From: Candidatus Dadabacteria bacterium
GTDB taxonomy: Bacteria; Desulfobacterota_D; UBA1144; Nemesobacterales; Nemesobacteraceae
Assembly (NCBI GenBank): GCA_022826905.1
Contig: JAJDUA010000030.1
Coordinates: forward strand, 1-36,864
DNA: 36,864 bases
Reading direction: 5' to 3'
Position 1 is the first letter of the stretch; every line of letters begins with the position of its first letter. Position numbers and translations under genes: made by a program. Under the pieces are notes generated by a model, which did no database searches, was not told the DNA's origin, and saw nothing but the letters and a program-made list of their open reading frames with translations. Positions 1 to 6,896 of this stretch are shown in pieces.

Positions 1-5
1 CATGG

Positions 6-76
6 GACATGGTGTTTCTCCTTCCATATTATGGACTTTGATAACCTGTAGTATACCTTGAAGGAGGCACCATGTC
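6..76. repeat. Imperfect inverted repeat with start-site signals on both arms
   Basis: The left arm (6-24) and right arm (60-76) are near-perfect inverted copies ending in GACATGGTG / CACCATGTC, separated by about 35 bases. Each arm holds a Shine-Dalgarno-like GGAG followed by ATG. The right arm would start a 15-codon reading frame at 72 on the plus strand. The left arm would start a minus-strand gene at position 10 that runs off the window. It may be a divergent promoter with duplicated translation signals, or the end of a mobile element; the sequence does not decide. Confidence 0.4.
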
Positions 77-230
77 TTTTGTTTTATCCCTTCTTCTCAA
101 AGAAAATCGCTCGCCTTAAGAATTTTGCAAGAGGCTCATAATAGAAGACATACAGACCAGATATCTTGACTGCATTGGCGAGTTGCATGAAAGACTATCT
201 GAGGCTTACCTGGAGCTTGACGATGATTGA
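72..230 (+). pseudogene. Remnant of HEPN-domain partner of the MNT nucleotidyltransferase
   Basis: A strong ribosome site (GAAGGAGGCACC) precedes ATG at 72, but that frame stops at 117-119. The same frame then reads on to TGA at 228-230 and ends in IQTRYLDCIGELHERLSEAY. This resembles the last helix of HI0074-type HEPN proteins, which are normally encoded just upstream of, and bind, an MNT nucleotidyltransferase. The middle of the domain, including the RNase R-x4-6-H motif, is missing. I infer a gene damaged by a stop and a large internal deletion. The tail overlaps the next gene by 8 bases, as in intact HEPN-MNT pairs, which supports the identification. The short length makes homology uncertain. 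Confidence 0.45.
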
Positions 231-543
231 TCATGGATTAAGCGAGAAGCAACTGGTTTTGATCAGGGACATCATAAAAGAATTTGCCCCCGCTGTTGAG
301 TCCGTGTCGCTGTTTGGTTCAAGGGCAAACGGGTCTCATAAGAGCTATTCAGATATAGATATGGTTCTTTACGGGGATGTTGAGGAGAGTACCGTTGATC
401 GTCTAAGGACCTGTTTCCATGAAAGCAAACTGCCTTACAAGGTTGACCTCGTTGCTTACCGCCTGGTGAAATATCCGCCTCTGAAAGCCCATATCGACCG
501 ATTTGCCAAGACTCTGCTTCCAGAGGAGCGGCTGCAGAATTAG
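223..543 (+). CDS. MNT-type minimal nucleotidyltransferase (HEPN-MNT antitoxin family)
   Basis: A 106-residue protein of the DNA polymerase beta-like minimal nucleotidyltransferase fold. The diagnostic GSRANG...SDIDMV motif lies near residues 32-48, giving the two metal-binding Asp, and a third Asp is in KVDLVAY. In HEPN-MNT systems this protein transfers nucleotides to the HEPN toxin and neutralises it. I chose ATG 223 because it overlaps the stop of the upstream HEPN remnant and has GGAG about 8 bases before it; a TTG at 166 would only add residues read out of frame across that remnant. With the partner apparently broken, this is likely an orphan antitoxin. Length and motifs are complete, so the enzyme may still fold. 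Confidence 0.8.
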   Translation: MIDHGLSEKQLVLIRDIIKEFAPAVESVSLFGSRANGSHKSYSDIDMVLYGDVEESTVDRLRTCFHESKLPYKVDLVAYRLVKYPPLKAHIDRFAKTLLPEERLQN

Positions 544-644
544 CAGCCGTATAAAAAGAGGTCGGAGTTCTTTTACTATCTGTGGTGTTTGGTTTGTCTT
601 AGGAACCAAGTCGGCTAAAAGAAATGATTTCCCCAGATTATGGA

Positions 645-1925
645 CTACAGAACGGGAGCGGGGAATAACAATCCGCCGAAGAGAATCCACGCCACGATCA
701 GCGTCCAGATGACGTTCATTCCCTGCGCTATGAGAAACGCATAGGCCGGACGGCCTTCTTCCATGCCGACCAAAGTGGAAAGGCGGGTCTCAAGGCCTAT
801 GCAGACAAAGGCAAGGGCGAACCACCAGCCGCGAAGCCCTTTCATAAGCCCCTTGGTCTGCGAAACAAGATCGTCTCCCACGACGAAAGAAAAAAGAAGC
901 GATGCCGCCATGAAACCCAGAATGAATTTTGGAAAGCGCTCCCAGATGACCCCGACCGACGGCTTTACCCCTTCATCCGCGCCTTGGCGAAATGTCCACC
1001 AAAGAGAAAGAGCAAACGCCGCGAGACCCAGCATGGCGTTCTGTGAGAACTTTACCACCACGGCGGCATTCATCGCCGATTCTCCCACCAGTTCCCCGGC
1101 GGCCACCACGGCTCCTGTCGTGTCAATTGTTCCTCCGACCCAAGCTCCTCCAATCACTGCGGGGATCTGGAAGTGTTCTATTGCCCAGGGCATGATCAGC
1201 ATCATGGGGACGGCCACTATTAGAACTAGGGAAGTTACGTAGGAAAGCTTCTTTCTGTCTCCGCCTATGGCTCCACAGGCCGCAATGGCGGCCGACACTC
1301 CGCAGATGGAAACGGCCGTTGAGAGCATGGCAGCGAACTCGGAATCCACTGCGAACTTCCTGCATATCCAGTAGCATGCATACCAGATGACGAGGACAAC
1401 GAGCAGGGCCTGGAGAATTCCCGCCAACCCCGCGGAGAGTATCTTTCCAAACAGGATGCTCGAACCTAGGATTATAAGCCCGATCTTGATGTAGTACTCG
1501 GTGCGGACCGCCTCCCGGAAACGGTCGGGGAAAACGTTACCGACCAACATTCCGATGAAAAGGGCGAAGATGACGTAGCTTACTCCCCACTCCTTGGCCA
1601 TTGCGTTTCCGGCGAGAAACTTGGATGCCCAAGCGAGGGCGAAGACTATGGGAAAGCCCACGACGTAGCGGGTGACCGACCCGCCCATCATACGGACGCC
1701 GACGCTTGAGAAAAATAAAAAGACCGCTCCGAGCAAAAGAGAAAGAGAGATGTTCTCTGCGCTTAAAACCTCGCCTATGAAATCGGGAGTCCACGAAAAC
1801 TTGGGAAGAGAGAGGTTGGGAAAAACAAGCCCGAGGGCTATAAGGACGAAAGCTGGTCCGAAAACCACCCAGTCTTCGGAGAGTCCGCGACTTTCCTCGG
1901 GAGGAACTGCGGTTTCGTTTTCCAT
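645..1925 (-). CDS. YeiH/UPF0324 family putative sulfate exporter, membrane protein
   Basis: A 426-residue polytopic inner-membrane protein with about ten hydrophobic segments. It matches the conserved hypothetical 698 (YeiH) family, annotated as putative sulfate exporters, though transport has been shown for few members. Family-typical stretches are visible: YVIFALFIGMLVGN, the AMLSTAVSICGVSAAIAA segment, and GGTIDTTGAVVAAGE followed by VVKFSQNAMLG. It is the last of three minus-strand genes, 50 bases after the nuclease. Length agrees with longer members that carry extra N-terminal helices. Family assignment is firm; substrate is not. Confidence 0.85.
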   Translation of the reverse strand: MENETAVPPEESRGLSEDWVVFGPAFVLIALGLVFPNLSLPKFSWTPDFIGEVLSAENISLSLLLGAVFLFFSSVGVRMMGGSVTRYVVGFPIVFALAWASKFLAGNAMAKEWGVSYVIFALFIGMLVGNVFPDRFREAVRTEYYIKIGLIILGSSILFGKILSAGLAGILQALLVVLVIWYACYWICRKFAVDSEFAAMLSTAVSICGVSAAIAACGAIGGDRKKLSYVTSLVLIVAVPMMLIMPWAIEHFQIPAVIGGAWVGGTIDTTGAVVAAGELVGESAMNAAVVVKFSQNAMLGLAAFALSLWWTFRQGADEGVKPSVGVIWERFPKFILGFMAASLLFSFVVGDDLVSQTKGLMKGLRGWWFALAFVCIGLETRLSTLVGMEEGRPAYAFLIAQGMNVIWTLIVAWILFGGLLFPAPVL

Positions 1926-1975
1926 GAAGGTAAGATTGACACGAACTCCCGGTTTTTCAATGTTTCGCTATCTGC

Positions 1976-2518
1976 TTACTGACCGTGCGGGCGGTAACCG
2001 GACGCAAGCCGTTTTCCTTTTCGCCAACTCCAGGGCGCGACGAACTCCCCGGCCCACAGGCCCCGGCTGTTTTCACGGGCTTCCTGTTCGGCGGAAACAT
2101 AACGGCCCGAGTAGCGCGCGTAGGCGAGGGCGTAACCGTTTCGGACCATCCAGCCGTTTAAGTCGAGTGTATTTAGGTAGCAGATTCCGAGAAAACGTCC
2201 GTAGCGGTCGCGTTTTGTCCCCTCGCACCTAATGGAATTACGCCCTATTTTGTTTCTAAGAGCCGCGGTTGAGACAATGCCGCAGTCATAGGCTTTTCCA
2301 GATGCGTTTTTGCACTGTTGATTCCACTCCGGCGCGTCAATTCCTTCGAGCCTGATTCTCTCCCCCGAAATTTTGACCGTATCGCCGTCTGTCACATAAG
2401 GTTTGCCTGTCAGGGTTTCAGCTTCTGCCGAGGAAAGGCAAAGCAGGGAAAGAAGCGTTAAGCACAGCAATTGACTGAGCAATCCGGGATTGCACTTGGA
2501 ATCAGAAACCTTTTTCAT
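1976..2518 (-). CDS. Secreted thermonuclease-like (SNase domain) nuclease
   Basis: A 180-residue protein with a signal peptide (hydrophobic LLSQLLCLTLLSLLCLSSAEA, cleavage near residue 34) and one staphylococcal-nuclease OB-fold domain. The catalytic set is present with S. aureus spacing: Arg56, Asp61 and Glu64 in IRLEGIDAPE, and Arg108 in RDRYGRFLG. The nucleotide-binding GDTVKI precedes them. It probably hydrolyses extracellular or periplasmic DNA/RNA, yielding 3'-phosphates, with Ca2+. Four cysteines in the mature part may form disulfides. It lies 26 bases after the release-factor-like gene and probably shares its transcript. Confidence 0.88.
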   Translation of the reverse strand: MKKVSDSKCNPGLLSQLLCLTLLSLLCLSSAEAETLTGKPYVTDGDTVKISGERIRLEGIDAPEWNQQCKNASGKAYDCGIVSTAALRNKIGRNSIRCEGTKRDRYGRFLGICYLNTLDLNGWMVRNGYALAYARYSGRYVSAEQEARENSRGLWAGEFVAPWSWRKGKRLASGYRPHGQ

Positions 2519-2544
2519 TCACGCACCCGACAGTTGGCGGTTTA

Positions 2545-2922
2545 TCACTGGGTGTTTCCGCCGTCCCCGGCGAGCTTTTTCGCCGTCCTTCTTTTCCTTC
2601 TTTTTTTCTGTTTTATTGTTCTCTGCACTTTCTTTCTTTGCGCGGAGTCTTCTCCGTGAACCTGCGTCGCGATTTTCTCGGCGAGACTTCTCCTCGCGAG
2701 GAATCTGTTAAGAGCTTGGGAGCGCTCCCTCATAACCTTCACGGCAATACCGCTTGGGCGGTGTCGCAGGTGAACGCAGGTGGCCAGCTTGTTTATGTTC
2801 TGTCCGCCGGGTCCCGAGGATCTCGTGAAAGCTTCCTCTAAGTCCTCTTCCCTTATGCCAAGACGTTTCATTTCCCGCTCAAGCGCCGCCTGCTTTTCTT
2901 TTGAGACTCCAAAATTTTTCAT
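2545..2922 (-). CDS. Release-factor-like protein with GGQ domain (ArfB/MTRFR-type)
   Basis: A 125-residue protein with the class-I release factor catalytic domain only. The GGQ tripeptide is at residues 39-41 in SSGPGGQNINK, followed by the family's VHLRHRPSG segment. The C-terminus is a highly basic tail (KKRRKRRTAKK), like the tails that ArfB/YaeJ and mitochondrial MTRFR use to enter the mRNA channel or bind the large subunit. Codon-recognition domains are absent, so a role in rescuing stalled ribosomes by hydrolysing peptidyl-tRNA is expected rather than normal termination. It is first in the minus-strand group. A generic 'peptide chain release factor-like' label is safest. Confidence 0.85.
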   Translation of the reverse strand: MKNFGVSKEKQAALEREMKRLGIREEDLEEAFTRSSGPGGQNINKLATCVHLRHRPSGIAVKVMRERSQALNRFLARRSLAEKIATQVHGEDSAQRKKVQRTIKQKKRRKRRTAKKLAGDGGNTQ

Positions 2923-2947
2923 GATGGCACGGCGGGCCGAGGGCAGA

Positions 2948-3049
2948 TTATCTTGCGATCAGTTTGAGAAAATCGGATACCGACACAAACCCCACGGGCT
3001 TTTCCTCCTCGACCACTATAAAGCTGTGGATGCCAGTTCCGGCTAATTC
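2948..3049 (-). pseudogene. Fragment of a CBS-domain protein (C-terminal end)
   Basis: On the minus strand a frame reads GIHSFIVVEEEKPVGFVSVS and ends DFLKLIAR then TAA. This is the last strand-helix of a CBS domain (compare G(I/V)xxxPVVDxxxxxVGxVTxxDL). It has no start codon and is preceded directly by an in-frame TAG. A neighbouring frame just upstream contains KAKEIMI, which could be a displaced piece of the same domain. I read it as a decayed gene scrap between the release-factor-like gene and the bolA promoter. Confidence 0.5.
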
Positions 3050-3159
3050 CTATCATAATCTCTTTTGCTTTTATCTGTGTATTGAAACCTCTTTTTTGAA
3101 ACGAATTAAGGATAAGACAGCCGGGGATTTTTTCAAGGCGGATTGCACGCCTCCTTTTC

Positions 3160-3188
3160 TTGGAAACGTAATGATATGCGTATATAAT
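3160..3188 (+). promoter_or_regulatory. Sigma70-type promoter for the bolA-like gene, probably leaderless
   Basis: TTGGAA (3160-3165), a 17-base spacer, and TATAAT (3183-3188). Transcription would begin near 3194-3197, at or a few bases before the start codon at 3200. No Shine-Dalgarno is present in between. Confidence 0.65.
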
Positions 3189-3199
3189 TCCCCGCTGTG

Positions 3200-3439
3200 A
3201 TGGAAACGCAGCGGATTCGCGAAATGATAGAGCAGGGCATTTCAACATCATTTGTCGAGGTTGAGGGGGACGGAACGCATTTTCAGGCAGTAGTCGTATC
3301 GGAGCAGTTCAGGGGCAAGCCGCCTATTGAGCGTCATAAGCTTGTTTACGCGGCGCTTGGAGACGCCATGGAATCCGAAATTCATGCCATCTCGATAAAA
3401 ACCTACACGGACGATCAGTGGGAAAAACTTAAAAAATAA
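3200..3439 (+). CDS. BolA/IbaG family protein
   Basis: A 79-residue BolA-fold protein. The family signature is clear: HFQAVVVSEQFRGKPPIERH followed by KLVYAALGDAM, with the conserved His of RHKLVY. The DGTHFQA segment resembles the IbaG/BolA2 type that binds a [2Fe-2S] cluster together with a CGFS glutaredoxin. Exactly such a glutaredoxin lies 11 bases downstream, so the pair likely handles Fe-S cluster transfer or iron sensing. ATG 3200 is preceded directly by GTG 3197, an alternative start; neither has a ribosome site, in keeping with a leaderless transcript. Confidence 0.88.
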   Translation: METQRIREMIEQGISTSFVEVEGDGTHFQAVVVSEQFRGKPPIERHKLVYAALGDAMESEIHAISIKTYTDDQWEKLKK

Positions 3440-3450
3440 GGAGCGGGACA

Positions 3451-3765
3451 ATGTCGGATATACAGAAAAAAATAGGACACCAGATCGAAGAGAACCCTAT
3501 TATCCTTTACATGAAGGGGTCAAGAGAGACGCCGCAGTGTGGTTTTTCGGCGCAGGTGGTAAACATTCTTAACTACTACAAGGTGGATTACGAAACTGTC
3601 GACGTTCTTTTGGACCCGGATATCCGCCAGGGGATAAAGGATTACTCGCAGTGGCCGACGCTTCCGCAGCTCTACGTTAACGGCAGTTTCATAGGCGGAT
3701 GCGATATATGTACCGAGATGCATTTAAATGGAGAGCTCGGAGAAATCCTTGAGGGAGATGCGTAG
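3451..3765 (+). CDS. grxD: Monothiol glutaredoxin, CGFS type (Grx4/GrxD family)
   Basis: A 104-residue single-domain glutaredoxin with the monothiol CGFS active site at Cys30 (TPQCGFSAQVV). It has the glutathione-binding elements WPTLPQLYVNG (cis-Pro loop) and GGCDI (GGCD motif). CGFS glutaredoxins hold a glutathione-ligated [2Fe-2S] cluster, pass it to apo-proteins and form heterodimers with BolA proteins. The start has a good ribosome site (AAGGAGCGGGACA). It follows the BolA-like gene by 11 bases in one operon. Identity is secure. Confidence 0.95.
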   Translation: MSDIQKKIGHQIEENPIILYMKGSRETPQCGFSAQVVNILNYYKVDYETVDVLLDPDIRQGIKDYSQWPTLPQLYVNGSFIGGCDICTEMHLNGELGEILEGDA

Positions 3766-3807
3766 GACCGAGAAACCTGGGTGGTACCGGTCCCGTGCGC
3801 GCGGGTA

Positions 3808-3835
3808 TTAACATTTCTCGGGGATTTGGTATAAT
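3808..3835 (+). promoter_or_regulatory. Promoter of the ilvN-led operon
   Basis: TTAACA (3808-3813), a 16-base spacer and a perfect TATAAT (3830-3835). This gives a leader of about 30 bases before ATG 3875, with TTTGGAGG as ribosome site. No leader peptide or attenuator is evident. Confidence 0.6.
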
Positions 3836-3874
3836 CACGGTTTCTGATAATTTTTTCACCACTTTGGAGGTTCC

Positions 3875-4369
3875 ATGAAATCGAGACACACCATATCCAT
3901 AACGGTAGACAATGAAGCCGGAGTACTCTCAAGAATCGCCGGGCTTTTCAGCGCGAGGGATTTTAACATTGAGAGTCTTAACGTCGCGGAAACACAGGAA
4001 CCGGGGACGTCCAGAATAACCTTGGTCACAACCGGTGATGAAGCCATAATTCAGCAGATAATCAAAAGGTTCAACAACATGGTCAACGTAATCAAGGTTG
4101 TCGACATGACCGAGCTTGACCGCGTGGAAAGGGAGATGATTCTCGTCAAGGTCGATGCCAAGGCCGATTCCAAGCCGGAGATTCTGCGGATTGCCGACAT
4201 ATTCCGGGCCAAGGTCGTCGATGTGTCTCCAAGGTCATACACGTTCGAGGTTACAGGGGATGAACAGAAGATCCAGGCGTTCGTTGAACTTCAAAGACCT
4301 TTCGGGATAAAGGAAATCGCGAGAACGGGAACTGTCGCCATGTCCCGGGCGAACAAGAAGAGCAAGTAA
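3875..4369 (+). CDS. ilvN: Acetolactate synthase small (regulatory) subunit
   Basis: A 164-residue regulatory subunit of acetohydroxyacid synthase, the first common step of valine, leucine and isoleucine synthesis. The N-terminal ACT domain (residues 3-75) shows HTISITVDNEAGVLSRIAGL and the FNIESLNVAETQEPGTSRIT segment that forms the valine-binding interface. The second half matches the ALS_ss C-terminal domain (VKVDAKADSKPEI...TGDEQKI). Length is typical. The large subunit ilvB, usually just upstream, is absent, so the catalytic partner must be encoded elsewhere. It is followed 15 bases later by ilvC. Confidence 0.95.
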   Translation: MKSRHTISITVDNEAGVLSRIAGLFSARDFNIESLNVAETQEPGTSRITLVTTGDEAIIQQIIKRFNNMVNVIKVVDMTELDRVEREMILVKVDAKADSKPEILRIADIFRAKVVDVSPRSYTFEVTGDEQKIQAFVELQRPFGIKEIARTGTVAMSRANKKSK

Positions 4370-4384
4370 AGGAGGATATAACCG

Positions 4385-5401
4385 GTGAAAGTTTACTACG
4401 ATGAGGATATTGATTCGTCTAAGCTTAAGAAAAAGAAGATTGCGATCATAGGCTACGGAAGCCAGGGTCACGCCCATGCCCAGAACCTAAGAGAAAGCGG
4501 ACTCTCGGTTACGGTCGCGGATATTAAAGACAGTGCCAACTGGAAAAAGGCCAAGGAGGCTGGTTTTAATGTGAAGTCAGTTTCCGCCGCTTCCAAATCC
4601 GCGGACATAGTGGTTATGCTGGCTCCGGACACTTACCAGCCGGCGATATACCATGAGCATGTCGAAAAGAACCTGGTCGCCGGAAACGCGCTTATGTTCA
4701 GTCACGGTTTTAATATTCACTACGGACAGATCAGACCACCCGCGGGCGTGGACGTGTTCATGGTCGCTCCCAAGGCCCCGGGCCACACGGTAAGGGACCA
4801 GTACGTCGGAGGCGCCGGTGTGCCGGGACTCGTGGCCGTTCACCAGAATTCCACAGGCAACGCCAAAGACCTTGCTCTTGCTTACGCCAGAGCCATCGGA
4901 TGCTCGAGAGCGGGAGTTATAGAGACGACTTTTAAGGACGAGACGGAAACCGATCTTTTCGGGGAGCAGTCAGTTCTCTGCGGAGGGCTCACGGCTCTTA
5001 TCCTGGCCGGGTACGAGACGCTTGTTGAAGCAGGTTATCCGCCCGAGATGGCTTATTTCGAGTGCTGCCACGAAGTCAAGCTTATAGTTGACCTTATATA
5101 CGAAGGCGGGATAGCCAACATGCGTTACTCGGTGAGCGATACGGCCAAGTACGGAGACATAACAAGGGGCCCTAGGCTTATAAACGACTCCGTAAAACAG
5201 GAAATGAAAAAGATAATCGGGGAAATTCAGTCTGGACAGTTCGCTTCGGAATGGATACTTGAGAATCAGGCCGGAAGACCTTCCTATAACGCGCTTCTCA
5301 GGCAGGGTGAGGAACATCCGATCGAAAAAGTCGGTGCTGAGCTCAGGGGGATGATGAGCTCGCTTTTCCAGAAAAAACTGGTCGATAAAGACAAGAATTG
5401 A
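4385..5401 (+). CDS. ilvC: Ketol-acid reductoisomerase, class I
   Basis: A 338-residue class I enzyme that isomerises and reduces acetolactate or acetohydroxybutyrate in branched-chain amino acid synthesis. The Rossmann motif [13 protein letters not shown] spans residues 23-35. Mg2+ and substrate residues sit at the standard class I positions: Asp190, Glu194, Glu226, Glu230 and Ser251. The start is GTG with a strong AAGGAGGATATAACC site. The cofactor loop (44-53, [10 protein letters not shown]) lacks the usual VGLRxGSxSW pattern: Ile47 replaces the Arg that contacts the NADPH 2'-phosphate and Asp46 ends beta-2, which suggests NADH use. The stop overlaps the psd start (TGATG). Confidence 0.96.
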   Translation: MKVYYDEDIDSSKLKKKKIAIIGYGSQGHAHAQNLRESGLSVTVADIKDSANWKKAKEAGFNVKSVSAASKSADIVVMLAPDTYQPAIYHEHVEKNLVAGNALMFSHGFNIHYGQIRPPAGVDVFMVAPKAPGHTVRDQYVGGAGVPGLVAVHQNSTGNAKDLALAYARAIGCSRAGVIETTFKDETETDLFGEQSVLCGGLTALILAGYETLVEAGYPPEMAYFECCHEVKLIVDLIYEGGIANMRYSVSDTAKYGDITRGPRLINDSVKQEMKKIIGEIQSGQFASEWILENQAGRPSYNALLRQGEEHPIEKVGAELRGMMSSLFQKKLVDKDKN

Positions 5402-6048
5402 TGGATTTCCGGTTTGTGAGGGTCGCAAGCGAGGGGCTCGGTATAATTTATGTTTCAGCCGCGCTTTGTATTCTCCTCGCGCTTTTGGGTTCTTTCTCCT
5501 TGTTCTTAGTATTTCTTCTGCTTACCGCTTTTTCCGTCTTTTTTTTCAGGGATCCCGAAAGGGAGCTTCCTCCGCTTGAGCCCGGTTCGGTTATCTGTCC
5601 CGCGGACGGAAAGATAATAGATATCTCGGAGACTTTTGAAGATAGCTATCTTAAGCATAACACCAGAAGAATAAGCATCTTCCTCTCCATCTTCGACTGC
5701 CATATAAACAGATTTCCCGTTTCCGGCAAGGTCGTCGGAACCACCTATTACCCCGGGAAATTCAAAATGGCCTTTGAGGGGGATTCGTCCGAGGCCAACG
5801 AGCGGCTCGCAACCCTGATTGAGTGCGAGGACGGGGTCCGGGTGGTTGTAGTCCAAGTGGCGGGTTTCCTCGCAAGAAGAATCGTATCTCACGCGAAATT
5901 CGGCGACGTATTGGAAATCGGGAAAAAATTCGGGATTATAAAGTTTGGTTCAAGAGTGGATGTTTATCTGCCCGAGGATGTGAAAGTGGGTGTCGAGATA
6001 GGGCAGAAAGTCGTGGCCGGCAGGACGGTTATAGCGTGGCTAACTTGA
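5401..6048 (+). CDS. psd: Phosphatidylserine decarboxylase, short (archaetidylserine-type) form
   Basis: A 215-residue pyruvoyl enzyme that converts phosphatidylserine to phosphatidylethanolamine at the inner membrane. Two hydrophobic segments lie near residues 13-45, followed by the RDPERE motif, CPADGKI, and FLSIFDCHINRFP with its conserved His. The proenzyme self-cleaves at the Gly-Ser of IIKFGSRVDVYLP near residue 182, where Ser becomes the pyruvoyl group. The length fits the ~210-residue PSD-A class, not the E. coli ~320-residue class. The ATG overlaps the ilvC stop by one base, indicating translational coupling. The neighbouring pssA makes its substrate. Confidence 0.94.
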   Translation: MDFRFVRVASEGLGIIYVSAALCILLALLGSFSLFLVFLLLTAFSVFFFRDPERELPPLEPGSVICPADGKIIDISETFEDSYLKHNTRRISIFLSIFDCHINRFPVSGKVVGTTYYPGKFKMAFEGDSSEANERLATLIECEDGVRVVVVQVAGFLARRIVSHAKFGDVLEIGKKFGIIKFGSRVDVYLPEDVKVGVEIGQKVVAGRTVIAWLT

Positions 6049-6869
6049 GAAAAAAAAGAAGGAGAAGATCTTCCCGACCGGGGAGGGTTATCCCCCTGCT
6101 GCCGAGCATGCTCACGACTGTGGGCCTTGCGTTCGGTCTTGCGTCCATAGTGACTTCGATTTCCATTCACGGGGACCATGCCTCAGCCGTAGTCTCTGAG
6201 GAATGGCTTTTTAATCGCTTCTGGTGGGCATCTGGATTTATCGGCATGGCGGTACTTGTCGACATGCTTGACGGCAGAATAGCAAGAGCTCTTAACTCTG
6301 AGAGCCGTTTCGGCGCCTCCTATGATTCACTCTGCGACCTTGTATCGTTCGGGGTCGCCCCGGCAGTGCTTCTTTACGTTTGGGGGCTTTCGGAATACGG
6401 AAATCCCGGACTGATGGCTATGCTTTTCTACGTGGTCTGCGCAGCACTCAGGCTTGCGCGTTTTAACGTGCAGTTTACTACCAAGGAAAAGCGCATGTTC
6501 ACGGGGCTTCCGAGTCCTATGGCCGCAGGACTTATCCTCTCTCCGATACTTCTTCTCTCTGAGTTTCAGATCATTGCTACGCCACTTATGAAATCTTTTT
6601 GTCTTTTCTTTGTTCCTTTTGTAGCACTTGTTATGGTTAGCGAGGTTCCATACAGAAAGTTCCCCCGAATAGCCAGATTCGGACCTTTCAGCACTCTTGT
6701 CGCGGGCTCTATAATAATTACGGCGCTTATTACCAATCCCGGAGTGGTTGCGGTTGCTATAACTTACTGCTACTTTATCCTTGATCTCGGACGTTGTGCC
6801 TGGAAGCTGGCCGCGAAGGCTACATCGCGGGACAAAGAGTCAGAAGCCCTGGCTGGCGATGAGTCCTAG
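6036..6869 (+). CDS. pssA: CDP-diacylglycerol--serine O-phosphatidyltransferase
   Basis: An integral membrane CDP-alcohol phosphatidyltransferase of about 277 residues. The family signature D-x2-DG-x2-AR-x8-G-x3-D-x3-D is complete in VDMLDGRIARALNSESRFGA followed by SYDSLCD. Hydrophobic helices follow, as in PssA. It makes phosphatidylserine for the psd product encoded immediately upstream. The start is uncertain: GTG 6036 overlaps psd by 13 bases and TTG 6045 overlaps its stop; both give an arginine/lysine-rich N-terminus. Longer upstream frames read through psd and are rejected. The gene is co-transcribed with psd and ilvC. Confidence 0.92.
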   Translation: MANLRKKRRRRSSRPGRVIPLLPSMLTTVGLAFGLASIVTSISIHGDHASAVVSEEWLFNRFWWASGFIGMAVLVDMLDGRIARALNSESRFGASYDSLCDLVSFGVAPAVLLYVWGLSEYGNPGLMAMLFYVVCAALRLARFNVQFTTKEKRMFTGLPSPMAAGLILSPILLLSEFQIIATPLMKSFCLFFVPFVALVMVSEVPYRKFPRIARFGPFSTLVAGSIIITALITNPGVVAVAITYCYFILDLGRCAWKLAAKATSRDKESEALAGDES

Positions 6870-6896
6870 GGGTTTTCCCTCTGGAGGCTGGAGTCG

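Noticed and set aside
763-1242. Plus-strand frames of 67-159 codons inside the YeiH gene
   Set aside because: They are shadows; the minus strand shows a complete membrane protein family match.
3808-3874. A leader peptide or attenuator before ilvN
   Set aside because: The leader is only about 40 bases, with no run of Val/Leu/Ile codons and no terminator hairpin.
5823-6035. Long N-terminal extension of PssA
   Set aside because: It overlaps the psd catalytic region in another frame; the family begins shortly before the first helix.
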